From JBQTKD01 sp052389435 (GTDB lineage Bacteria; Actinomycetota; Actinomycetes; Sporichthyales; Sporichthyaceae): a stretch of DNA of 10,603 nt. The stretch covers positions 1 through 10,603 of the forward strand of contig JBQTIB010000165.1 of NCBI GenBank assembly GCA_052389435.1. The letters run 5' to 3'. This document shows positions 1 to 6,590 of the stretch, piece by piece. Made by a program: the position numbers and the translations under genes. The number at the start of each line of letters is the position of its first letter. Position 1 is the stretch's first letter. The notes below the pieces were generated by a model that saw only the letters and a program-made list of their open reading frames with translations, ran no database searches and was not told the origin of the DNA.

Positions 1-15
1 GCCAGTTCCCACACC

Positions 16-58
16 GCAGCCCCCGACGGTGGGGGGGGTCGGGGGCGCAGCCCCCGAC
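16..58. repeat. GC-rich inverted-repeat array GCCCCCGAC / GTCGGGGGC / GCCCCCGAC
   Basis: Three alternating copies of a 9-bp element lie here: GCCCCCGAC at 19-27, its exact complement GTCGGGGGC at 38-46, and GCCCCCGAC again at 50-58. The middle arm can pair with the left arm (10-nt loop) or with the right arm (3-nt loop GCA), so two mutually exclusive hairpins are possible. GCAGCCCCCGACG is also a 13-bp direct repeat (16-28 and 47-59). No T-tract follows. It may be a factor-independent terminator for a gene off the left edge, or part of the upstream region of the TetR-type gene. What is seen is the symmetry; the role is inferred. Confidence 0.6.
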
Positions 59-94
59 GACGACGGTGGTGATCAAGGGATCCGCAGGTGGGAG

Positions 95-100
95 TATGTT
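95..100 (+). promoter_or_regulatory. Candidate -10 box TATGTT for the TetR-type gene
   Basis: TATGTT is the best TAnnnT hexamer in this otherwise GC-rich leader. No convincing -35 element is present at 16-19 bp. It would give a leader of about 80 nt ahead of the ATG at 188. This is a weak promoter call. Confidence 0.3.
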
Positions 101-161
101 CGGGCCGTCGACCGCTCGCCGCACGAGGCCGACCGCCCGGCTCGCCGAATGTGCACCGGTG

Positions 162-177
162 TTCACGGAATGGTGAA
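162..177. promoter_or_regulatory. Candidate TetR-type operator TTCAC-N6-GTGAA
   Basis: A perfect 5-bp inverted repeat, TTCAC at 162-166 and GTGAA at 173-177 with a 6-bp spacer, ends 10 bp before the proposed start of the regulator. TetR-family dimers usually bind short palindromes beside their own gene. The autoregulatory role is inferred only from position and symmetry; 5-bp arms can arise by chance. Confidence 0.3.
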
Positions 178-187
178 GATGGATCAC

Positions 188-847
188 ATGAGCACGCCGC
201 GGACCGAGGCCCCGGGAGCAGCTGCAGGACAGCAGCCCCTCCGGCGGGAACCCATGCAGCGGCGAAGCGTGGCGCGCGTTCAGCGCATGCTCGACGCCGC
301 CCAGGAGCTCGTCGCCGAGATCGGCTACGACGCCCTGACCACCACCCTGATCGCCGAGCGCGCAGGCGTCTCGATCGGTTCGCTGTACCAGTTTTTTCCG
401 GACAAGCAGGCGGTCGTTCGAGCGGTCGCGATGCGGAATCTGGAGATTTTCAGCGATCGCCTGACCGCGCTGGTCCGCTCGCGTCGGCTCGGGAACTGGT
501 GGGAGCTCGTCTCCGGCGTGATCGACCAGTACGTCGACATGCACCAGCGCATCCCCGGGTTCAAGGCCATCCGTTTCGGCGACGTCGCGGACATGCACCT
601 GCTCGACCCGGAGCGGGACAACGGGACCGTCGTCGCGGATCGGTTCGTCGAACTCATCTCCCCGTTCGTCGACGTCAAGGCGACCGAGGCGCTACGCCTG
701 GACTTGACCATCGCGGTTCGCATCGCCGACAGCCTCACCCGGTACGCCTTCGAGCGGGACCCCAACGGGGATCCCGAGGTTCTCGAGGAGACAAAGCGCG
801 TGGTGAAGGTGCACCTGTCCCGCACGCTGGGAGACCCGGACAGCTAA
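188..847 (+). CDS. TetR/AcrR-family transcriptional regulator
   Basis: This is a predicted 219-residue DNA-binding repressor-type protein. An N-terminal TetR helix-turn-helix lies at about residues 30-78 (RMLDAAQELVAEIGYDALTT, then IAERAGVSIGSLYQFFPDK); the SIGSLYQFF stretch is the recognition-helix signature. The remainder is the all-helical ligand/dimer domain, which is too variable to predict the ligand. The length is typical of the family. The start is uncertain: ATG codons at 170, 179 and 188 and an open frame back to GTG 29 exist. I prefer 188 because the more upstream residues are low-complexity and unlike the family, but no strong ribosome-binding site decides it. The gene is convergent with the nitrilase-type gene 27 bp away and has no co-directional partner here, so its target is unknown. 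A candidate operator lies just upstream. Confidence 0.9.
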   Translation: MSTPRTEAPGAAAGQQPLRREPMQRRSVARVQRMLDAAQELVAEIGYDALTTTLIAERAGVSIGSLYQFFPDKQAVVRAVAMRNLEIFSDRLTALVRSRRLGNWWELVSGVIDQYVDMHQRIPGFKAIRFGDVADMHLLDPERDNGTVVADRFVELISPFVDVKATEALRLDLTIAVRIADSLTRYAFERDPNGDPEVLEETKRVVKVHLSRTLGDPDS

Positions 848-848
848 A

Positions 849-863
849 GGCGAGTCCCTCGCC
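849..863. terminator. Small hairpin between convergent TetR-type and nitrilase-type genes
   Basis: A perfect 6-bp stem GGCGAG (849-854) / CTCGCC (858-863) with a TCC loop lies in the 27-bp gap between the two stop codons. There is no T-tract, so terminator activity is inferred from position only. Confidence 0.3.
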
Positions 864-874
864 GAGGCACCGGA

Positions 875-1645
875 CTAGAGACGACGGTCGCGCAGCGCGG
901 GGAACTCGGCGCGGATCTGCGCGACTCGGTCGACGTCGATCTCGACCTCGAGCACGCCGGGGGAGTCGTCGGCCTCGGCCACGATCTCGCCCCAGGGGTC
1001 GACGACGAGCGAGTGCCCGGCCTGCTCGACGCCTGCCTGCGTGCCGCACGCCCCGACCGCGACGACGTAGGCCAGGTTCTCCACGGCGCGGGCCCGGGCG
1101 AGCAGCGTCCAGTGCTCCCGGCGGCGGGCCGGCCACGAGGCGCTGACCACGAACATCCCGGCCCCGGCCTCGACGAGACTGCGGAAGAGTTCGGGGAAGC
1201 GCAGGTCGTAGCAGGTCGCGACACCCATCGGCAGCGGGCCGCCGGTCAACGTAAGAAATGCGTCCCCGGCCTCGAGCAGCACGGCTTCGCCGGCGTCGAA
1301 GCCGAACCGGTGGATCTTCCGATAGGTCGCGCGGAGGTCTCCGTCGGCGCCGATCAGGACGGCGGTGTTGTAGAGCCGGTCGCCGTCGCGCTCCAGGATC
1401 GAACCGCCGTGCAGCATCACCCCGGCGTCCTTGGCGGCCTGCGCGAGCGCGGTGGTCGTCGGCCCGTCGATCGGCTCGGCGACGGCGTCCCAGTCCCGGT
1501 ACGCCCACGCGCCGTGCGCCCACAGTTCCGGCAGCACCACGAGGTCGGCGCCCGCGCAGCCGCGAATGGCCGCCGTCGCGCGTTCGACCCGCTCGGCCAG
1601 GGGTTCGGCGAGCGACACGTCGAGTTGCACCAGGCAGATCCGCAT
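875..1645 (-). CDS. Carbon-nitrogen hydrolase (nitrilase superfamily, omega-amidase/Nit-like)
   Basis: This is a 256-residue cytoplasmic amidohydrolase of the nitrilase superfamily, which cleaves non-peptide C-N bonds of small amides. The Glu-Lys-Cys catalytic triad is complete: E40 in VVLPELWAHG, K110 in TYRKIHRFGF, and C145 in GVATCYDLRFPE. The CYDLRFPE form and the short length resemble the Nit/YafV-like branch (omega-amidase or deaminated-glutathione amidase) more than true nitrilases, but the substrate cannot be read from sequence. The start at 1645 gives the canonical opening MRICLVQLDVS; the frame stays open to 1720 but that extension is not family-like. A weak TAnnnT-like hexamer (CAGACT) sits 6 nt before the ATG, compatible with a leaderless message. 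It is divergent from the CNBD gene across 73 bp and convergent with the TetR-type gene. Confidence 0.92.
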   Translation of the reverse strand: MRICLVQLDVSLAEPLAERVERATAAIRGCAGADLVVLPELWAHGAWAYRDWDAVAEPIDGPTTTALAQAAKDAGVMLHGGSILERDGDRLYNTAVLIGADGDLRATYRKIHRFGFDAGEAVLLEAGDAFLTLTGGPLPMGVATCYDLRFPELFRSLVEAGAGMFVVSASWPARRREHWTLLARARAVENLAYVVAVGACGTQAGVEQAGHSLVVDPWGEIVAEADDSPGVLEVEIDVDRVAQIRAEFPALRDRRL

Positions 1646-1705
1646 GGCCCAAGTCTGCACCGAGTGTCGGGGCGGCCACGGACGTGAGCGGCCCGTGCCT
1701 CGCCC

Positions 1706-1711
1706 TACGCT
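1706..1711 (+). promoter_or_regulatory. Candidate -10 box TACGCT for a leaderless CNBD gene
   Basis: TACGCT fits the actinobacterial TAnnnT consensus and ends 7 nt before ATG 1719, so transcription would begin at or next to the start codon. No Shine-Dalgarno sequence lies in that gap. No good -35 hexamer is seen. Confidence 0.5.
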
Positions 1712-1718
1712 GACGATC

Positions 1719-2150
1719 ATGGCGACCTTCAGCTACCCAGCAACCCAGGCCGGGCCCGGCTACGGCTTCCTCGACGGCGCGTCCGAACGCGCCTACTCCC
1801 AGTTCAAGCAGCACTGCGAGATCCGCCGCTTCGCCGACGGGCAGTCGATCGTCAAGGTCGGCGACGTCGACCGATCGCTGTGGGCCGTCGTCGGGGGAGA
1901 CCTCGAGGTGCGAGTCCCCGGCAAGGCGCCCCACCGCGTCGGCGCCGGCACGGTGTTCGGCGAGGTCGCCTTCTTCGACGGGGCGCCACGCTCGGCGGAC
2001 ATCGTCGCGGTCGGCTCGGTCGAGCTGATGGTGCTGACCTTCGAGGCGTTCGAACGGCTCGCGCAGGCCGATCCGGCCCTTGGACGCACGCTGCTGCTGG
2101 ACCTCGGGCGCTTCCTCGCGCAGCGCCTGCGCGCCGCCGAACAGCGCTAG
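1719..2150 (+). CDS. Stand-alone cyclic nucleotide-binding domain protein
   Basis: This 143-residue protein consists almost entirely of one CRP/cNMP-binding beta-barrel. The phosphate-binding cassette is canonical: FGEVAFFDGAPRSAD at about residues 80-94, with G81-E82 for the ribose and P90-R91-S92 for the cyclic phosphate. A C-terminal helix (about 108-143) matches the usual lid/dimer helix. There is no helix-turn-helix, kinase or membrane segment, so it is not a CRP transcription factor; it probably senses a cyclic nucleotide and acts through a partner. The start at 1719 is supported by the TACGCT box 7 nt upstream. The stop codon shares a CTAG with that of the convergent NhaA fusion gene, whose product ends in another domain of this type. 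A functional link to that protein is inference. Confidence 0.85.
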   Translation: MATFSYPATQAGPGYGFLDGASERAYSQFKQHCEIRRFADGQSIVKVGDVDRSLWAVVGGDLEVRVPGKAPHRVGAGTVFGEVAFFDGAPRSADIVAVGSVELMVLTFEAFERLAQADPALGRTLLLDLGRFLAQRLRAAEQR

Positions 2151-4483
2151 GGCGCTCCCCGCTGCGGCGCCTCCAGCAGACGCGCGCGACGCAGCAGAAA
2201 TGCGCGGACGATCGTCCGCGCGAGGTCGCGGTCGGCGTCGAGTGCTTCGGTCAACCGCGCGGCCGCTACGCGCAGGACGAGGCCGTCGTCCAACGCGACG
2301 GCGTGCAGCGAGACCGGGCCGCCGGTGAGCAGGTTGTACTCGCCGACGAAGTTGCCGCGTCGATGTACCGCGACTATCCGCTGGTCGGGCTCGCCGAAGG
2401 CGGCGAAGATCGCGACCGTCCCATCCAGGACCACGAACAGGTCGTAGGCCGGGTCGCCGGCCGCGAACAGCACCCCGCCGCGGGCGATCGGCTCCGGGCG
2501 GCCCCGAACACCGAGCACGTCGAGGTGCGCCTGGGTCAGCCGCGGGTAGGCCTCGGGTTCGTGGTCGTCGCCGTCGGCGAGGTCCGGCTCGGGCAGCCCG
2601 GCCGGATCGACGTGCCGGGCCGGCGCAGCCGCGGGCCGGCGGCCGGGCACGCCGTCGGGCGGCTGGTCTTCGGCCCACGACAGGTCTTCTCGATCGGCCA
2701 GCAGCGCGGCGGTGAGGGAATCGACGTCGGTGGGTCCGCGGTGGCGGCGGCCGTTGACGAAGAACGTCGGAGTCCCGCGCGCTCCGCTGGCCGCCGCGGA
2801 CAGTTCGTCGGCCCGGACGTGGGCGGCGTGCCGACCCGAACCGAGGTCGCGCGCGAACGCGGCCACGTCGAGTCCGATGGCCTCGGCGTGGCCGAGGATC
2901 TCGGCGGCGGAGAGCTCGCTCGGGTGCTCGAACAGCCGGTCGTGCATCTCCCAGAACTTCCCCTGCGCGGCGGCGGCCTCGGCAGCCTCCGCCGCCAACT
3001 CTGCGTGCGGGTGGACTTCGAGCGGCAGGTGCCGGAAGACGTAGCGCAGCTGATCGCCGAAACGGGTCGCGAGCTCGTCGAGCACACCGGTCGCCTGCGC
3101 GCAGAAGGGGCATTCGAAGTCGGAGAACTCCACCAGCGTCAGCGGAGCATCGACGGGGCCGCGGATGTGGTCGCGCTCCGGGTCCACGGCAGGGTCGAGG
3201 ACCATCGGGGCCACGTTCGCCGGCGCTCTGGACGCCGCGAAGATCGCGGCACCCACCAGCGCTGCGAGGACCGACGCCGCGAGGACGCCGACTCGTGCCT
3301 GGTCGGCGAGCCTTTGGTCCTCGAAGGCCAGATCGACGATGAACAGCGAGATCGTGAAACCGATGCCGGAAAGTGCTGCACCGCCAAGGACCTGAGGCTT
3401 CGTCAGGCCCGGGACCGGGCTGCTGAGCCGCAGGGCGCGGGACAGCCACGCACCGCCCGCGACTCCGAGGAGCTTGCCTCCGACGAGGGCCGCGACGATG
3501 CCGAGGGTGATGGGGGAGGACGCCGCGTCGCGCAGCGTGGGGCCGTCGAGGCGTACCCCGGCGTTGGCGAGGGCGAAGACCGGAACGACGAACCAGGTGG
3601 ACCAGGGACCGACCAGCAGGGACAGGCGTTCGTTGCTCGAGACCGTGCGGTCCAGATGCAGCCGTGCGGCGCGGGCGAGCTCCGGTTGGGGTGATTGACG
3701 GAAGGCGCGCGCCAACCGCTCGGCCTCCTCCACCTCCTCGCGCCGGGGCGCGTAGGCCGGGACGAGCATCGCGATCGTGACGCCGGCGAGGGTCGGGTGG
3801 ACGCCGGATTCGTACATGGCAAGCCAGATTCCGGCACCGACCGCGAGGTAGGCCGGTCCGCGCCAGATCTTCAAATACCGCATTGCGACGATCACGCCGA
3901 GCCCGGTTACGGCCACCAGCAGGGGAGCGAGGCGCAGGTCGTCGGTGTAGAACAGGGCGATGACCGCAAGCGCGCCGACGTCGTCCGCGACGGCGAGGGT
4001 CAGCAGGAAGATGCGCAGCGCAGGTGCCTGCGCGGGCCCGACGAGCGCCAGGACGCCGAGGAGGAACGCGGTGTCGGTGGAGATGACCACGCCCCACGCC
4101 GCGGCGGCTTCGCCCTGGGGATTGAACGCCAGGTAGATCGCTGCGGGCAGGGCGAGACCGGTGAGAGCCGCGACCAGGGGCATGGCGGCGCGGCGCCGAT
4201 CGGTCAGTTCGCCCATGACGAGTTCGCGCTTGACCTCGAGGCCGACGGCGAAGAAGAAGAACACCATCAGGCCGTCGTTCACCCAGTGCTGCAGGTCCAG
4301 GGAGATCTCCCGGCCGCCCAGCCGCAACGCGGCCTCGGTGTGCCAGAAGCGCTCGTAGGAGCCTTGGGCCAGGTTCACCCAGAGGATCGCCGCGGCGGTG
4401 GCCAGCAACAGCAGTCCCGCAGCCGCCGCCTCGGAACGGGGCAGTTTCGGCAGCTGCCGGGTGGACCCGGTCGCGGACGTCAC
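2147..4483 (-). CDS. NhaA Na+/H+ antiporter fused to DsbA/thioredoxin-like and cNMP-binding-like domains
   Basis: This is a 778-residue three-part protein. Residues about 1-418 are a full NhaA antiporter with about 12 hydrophobic segments, which exchanges Na+ for H+ for pH and salt homeostasis. Its key residues are present: D137 in STDTAF (E. coli D133), D167-D168 in VADDVGA (D163-D164), and K337 in GGKLLGV (K300). Residues about 430-592 are a DsbA-type thioredoxin fold with DFECPFC (CPFC at 458-461) and a cis-Pro loop GTPTFFVNG (P572). An acidic, proline-rich linker (about 600-645) leads to a CRP-like domain (about 649-764) with GNFVGEYNLLTGGPVSL, in which the phosphate-binding arginine is replaced by valine (V724). 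NhaA termini are cytoplasmic, so both appended domains should be cytosolic. The start is a choice between GTG 4501 and GTG 4483; I chose 4483 because TACGCT sits exactly 7 nt before it. NhaA-thioredoxin fusions are known in actinobacteria; the added CNBD is less usual. Confidence 0.93.
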   Translation of the reverse strand: MTSATGSTRQLPKLPRSEAAAAGLLLLATAAAILWVNLAQGSYERFWHTEAALRLGGREISLDLQHWVNDGLMVFFFFAVGLEVKRELVMGELTDRRRAAMPLVAALTGLALPAAIYLAFNPQGEAAAAWGVVISTDTAFLLGVLALVGPAQAPALRIFLLTLAVADDVGALAVIALFYTDDLRLAPLLVAVTGLGVIVAMRYLKIWRGPAYLAVGAGIWLAMYESGVHPTLAGVTIAMLVPAYAPRREEVEEAERLARAFRQSPQPELARAARLHLDRTVSSNERLSLLVGPWSTWFVVPVFALANAGVRLDGPTLRDAASSPITLGIVAALVGGKLLGVAGGAWLSRALRLSSPVPGLTKPQVLGGAALSGIGFTISLFIVDLAFEDQRLADQARVGVLAASVLAALVGAAIFAASRAPANVAPMVLDPAVDPERDHIRGPVDAPLTLVEFSDFECPFCAQATGVLDELATRFGDQLRYVFRHLPLEVHPHAELAAEAAEAAAAQGKFWEMHDRLFEHPSELSAAEILGHAEAIGLDVAAFARDLGSGRHAAHVRADELSAAASGARGTPTFFVNGRRHRGPTDVDSLTAALLADREDLSWAEDQPPDGVPGRRPAAAPARHVDPAGLPEPDLADGDDHEPEAYPRLTQAHLDVLGVRGRPEPIARGGVLFAAGDPAYDLFVVLDGTVAIFAAFGEPDQRIVAVHRRGNFVGEYNLLTGGPVSLHAVALDDGLVLRVAAARLTEALDADRDLARTIVRAFLLRRARLLEAPQRGAP

Positions 4484-4490
4484 GATCGGG

Positions 4491-4496
4491 AGCGTA
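4491..4496 (-). promoter_or_regulatory. Candidate -10 box TACGCT for the NhaA fusion gene
   Basis: On the minus strand TACGCT precedes GTG 4483 by 7 nt. It is the same hexamer at the same spacing as at the CNBD gene (1706-1711). If used, the transcript is leaderless and translation begins at 4483 rather than at GTG 4501, because the hexamer lies inside the longer reading. Confidence 0.45.
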
Positions 4497-4504
4497 GCCA
4501 CGCG

Positions 4505-4515
4505 GGGGTAACCCC
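4505..4515. promoter_or_regulatory. Short palindrome GGGGT-A-ACCCC in the divergent NhaA / DUF427 gap
   Basis: A perfect 5-bp inverted repeat with a one-base centre sits in the intergenic region between the divergent NhaA fusion and DUF427 genes. It could be an operator or chance GC symmetry; no regulator is suggested by the sequence. Confidence 0.2.
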
Positions 4516-4560
4516 AACAGAGGCGGGAATGATCCCCTCGACGGCCAGGTTGGGGCGACT

Positions 4561-4851
4561 ATGAAACAGGCACTGTGGAACGGCGCCGTGATCGCCGAGT
4601 CGAACGAGACGGTCCTCGTCGAGGGCAACCACTACTTTCCCCCGGACGCGGTCCGCACCGAACTGCTGGTGCCCGTCGCCAAGACGACGGTGTGCGGCTG
4701 GAAGGGCACCGCGAACTACTACGACCTCCACGTCGCCGGCGAGGTCAACGCCGCCGCAGCCTGGTACTACGCCGAGCCGTTCGACGCCGCCAAGCAGATC
4801 GCGGGCTACGTCGCGTTCTGGCGCGGAGTCCAGGTCCGCGACGCCGCCTGA
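4561..4851 (+). CDS. DUF427 domain protein
   Basis: This 96-residue cytoplasmic protein is one complete DUF427 domain. Recognised features are the opening KQALWNGAVIAESNETVLVEGNHYF-type strand pair, the central CGWKGTANYYDL motif at residues 45-56, and the WYYAEP...AGYVAFW end. The length is that of the bare domain, and there is no signal peptide or extra domain. The biochemical role of DUF427 is not established to my knowledge. ATG 4561 is the natural start for the family; the only purine-rich stretch upstream is GGTTGGGG, a weak ribosome-binding site. It is divergent from the NhaA fusion (77 bp from GTG 4483) and convergent with the VOC protein. Confidence 0.88.
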   Translation: MKQALWNGAVIAESNETVLVEGNHYFPPDAVRTELLVPVAKTTVCGWKGTANYYDLHVAGEVNAAAAWYYAEPFDAAKQIAGYVAFWRGVQVRDAA

Positions 4852-4888
4852 CCCGACGCGCAGGGCGCCGGGCCGGAGCGTCTCGCGG

Positions 4889-5326
4889 CTAGGCGATCGG
4901 GGAGCTGAACTCCAGCGCAATGCCGTCGGGGTCGAAGAACGCCAGGAACGCGAGTTGGAAGCTCTTGAGTTCGCGAACGGGGCCGTGTTCGATGCCGGCG
5001 GCGTCGAGTTCGGCAACCTTGGCGTCCAACTCCGCGCGGGTGTCGAGCGCGAAGCTGACGTGGTCCAGGCCAACGCGGAACGGGTTGAAGCGGTCGCCGG
5101 CGTGCGCCGCGTCGACCGGACGCAGCCCGATCAGCATCGCGCCGTTGGACAGGATGACCCCGCCCTGCAGGGACTCGTGGACCTCTTCGTGGAACTCGTG
5201 CCCCTCCGGCGGCGCTTCGGCCGCGGCAACCTGCAGGCCCAGCAGCTCGGAGTAGAACTTCGTCGACCGCTCGATGTCGGTGACGGTGAAGCGGATGTGG
5301 TGGGGCGCGCCCAGCGTCAGTGCCAT
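4889..5326 (-). CDS. VOC-family (glyoxalase/bleomycin resistance fold) protein
   Basis: This is a 145-residue metalloenzyme-type protein of the vicinal oxygen chelate superfamily, with two beta-alpha-beta-beta-beta modules in one chain. The first module opens with APHHIRFTVTDIERSTKFYS (residues 7-26), the second with GLDHVSFAL (about 86-94), and the chain closes with DPDGIALEFSSP. The candidate metal ligands H10, H89 and E139 sit at the usual strand positions, so a divalent-metal enzyme (isomerase, dioxygenase or similar) is plausible; the substrate cannot be assigned. ATG 5326 is preceded by GAGAGG with a 10-nt spacer, supporting the start. It is divergent from the acetyltransferase gene over 99 bp. 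A near-perfect hairpin at 5354-5373 lies in its probable leader. Confidence 0.88.
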   Translation of the reverse strand: MALTLGAPHHIRFTVTDIERSTKFYSELLGLQVAAAEAPPEGHEFHEEVHESLQGGVILSNGAMLIGLRPVDAAHAGDRFNPFRVGLDHVSFALDTRAELDAKVAELDAAGIEHGPVRELKSFQLAFLAFFDPDGIALEFSSPIA

Positions 5327-5353
5327 GGATCCGGTGCCTCTCGTTTGCGGGTG

Positions 5354-5373
5354 GTCCGCCGCCTCCGACGGAC
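5354..5373. repeat. Imperfect inverted repeat in the VOC / acetyltransferase divergent promoter region
   Basis: GTCCGCCG (5354-5361) and CGACGGAC (5366-5373) pair over 7 of 8 positions with a 4-nt loop. It lies in the 99-bp divergent promoter region on the VOC side. It may be an operator or an mRNA hairpin; the function is not evident. Confidence 0.3.
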
Positions 5374-5413
5374 GTTCCAGTCAACACCCAGCCCGGTCGC
5401 GGCGCACCTCGCC

Positions 5414-5419
5414 TACCGT
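5414..5419 (+). promoter_or_regulatory. Candidate -10 box TACCGT for a leaderless acetyltransferase gene
   Basis: TACCGT ends 6 nt before GTG 5426. There is no ribosome-binding site between box and start, which suggests a leaderless transcript. No clear -35 hexamer is present. Confidence 0.45.
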
Positions 5420-5425
5420 GGCCCG

Positions 5426-5995
<570 letters not shown>

Positions 5996-6025
5996 CCGGT
6001 GTCCGGGCGTGTCAACCAAAGCGGC

Positions 6026-6057
6026 CGTTGCGACGTCTGCTTTCTTGATGCGCAACG
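6026..6057. promoter_or_regulatory. Inverted repeat CGTTGCG-N18-CGCAACG upstream of the exported-protein operon
   Basis: Perfect 7-bp arms at 6026-6032 and 6051-6057 are separated by an 18-bp, relatively A/T-rich centre, just ahead of the GGAGGGGG ribosome-binding site. The layout suits an operator overlapping the operon promoter, or a leader hairpin. No clear -35/-10 pair could be picked out. Function is inferred from position. Confidence 0.35.
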
Positions 6058-6074
6058 AGACGGAGGGGGCGCGG

Positions 6075-6590
6075 ATGCGGACACGGATCGTCGCCGGGCT
6101 CGGCATTGCGGCCGTCGTGGGCACGGCGGTCGCGGTCTTCGCGGGGCGCGACGACGGCTCAAGCGACCCGGCCGCTCTCTCGGGGGCTTCGCAGCGAGAC
6201 GCGATCGCGAGCCGCCTGCTTCAGGCGACCGCCGAGTCCGATCGGCTGGCCGCGAACTCGGTCTCCGGCGGTGGGACTCTTCGACTCTGCTACGCCGGAG
6301 AGCAAGGCGGCACCCATCTGTTCGCCGACGGGCCGTCGGCGCGGATCGCACGCGTTGACACCGTCGGCGACTGCCGCCAGTGGTCCCTTCCTCCAGGCAC
6401 CTACGAGGTGGGCTTCGAGGAGGGCATCGTGCCGTGCGCCCTCGCCGAGTTTGCGACCTTCCGCGACGACAGGGCGATCGGCCGCGGGAGGAAGCCCGTC
6501 GAGTACCTGTCGTCGGCGAGGTACGCGGTGCCCGTCGACGTCGCCGCCGGGCAGGCCACCAAAGTCGTGCTGACTCGCGGGTGCGTGTGA
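6075..6590 (+). CDS. Exported four-cysteine-domain protein 1 (unknown family)
   Basis: This 171-residue protein has an N-terminal hydrophobic segment RIVAGLGIAAVVGTAVAVFA (residues 4-23) after a basic MRTR, so it is exported or membrane-anchored. After a helical stretch (about 38-62), one unit runs from about 67 to 170: GGTLRLC (C72), FADGPSAR (83-90), GDCRQWSLPPGTYEVGF (C100), VPC (C121) and a final RGC (C170). The same pattern recurs in the next two genes. The PPGTYEVGF strand resembles beta-sandwich domains, and the four cysteines probably form two disulfides outside the cell; both points are inference. The start at ATG 6075 is fixed by an excellent GGAGGGGG 5 nt upstream; the frame continues up to GTG 6009 but without such a site. 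It overlaps the next gene by 4 nt. No function is proposed. Confidence 0.8.
   Translation: MRTRIVAGLGIAAVVGTAVAVFAGRDDGSSDPAALSGASQRDAIASRLLQATAESDRLAANSVSGGGTLRLCYAGEQGGTHLFADGPSARIARVDTVGDCRQWSLPPGTYEVGFEEGIVPCALAEFATFRDDRAIGRGRKPVEYLSSARYAVPVDVAAGQATKVVLTRGCV

Noticed and set aside
29..187. N-terminal extension of the TetR-type protein from GTG 29
   Set aside because: It would translate the inverted-repeat array into Gly/Asp-rich sequence with no family resemblance; the candidate -10 box and operator also fall inside it.
1880..3694. Long plus-strand open frame antisense to the NhaA fusion
   Set aside because: Low-complexity Arg/Gly/Glu composition and no recognisable domain. The opposite strand encodes clear NhaA, CPFC and CNBD motifs.
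735..4628. Very long minus-strand open frame, rich in Arg/Pro/Gly
   Set aside because: It is a codon-bias shadow of the real genes in a GC-rich genome: it crosses the NhaA fusion and nitrilase-type genes in the wrong frame and has no domain-like sequence beyond short coincidental stretches.
5327..5425. TTGACT on the minus strand as a -35 box for the VOC gene
   Set aside because: No A/T-containing -10 hexamer occurs 16-19 bp downstream; the expected position is CGGCGG.
6009..6074. GTG 6009 or ATG 6048 as start of exported protein 1
   Set aside because: ATG 6075 has a near-ideal GGAGGGGG 5 nt upstream and starts directly at the basic-hydrophobic export signal; the earlier starts lack comparable sites.
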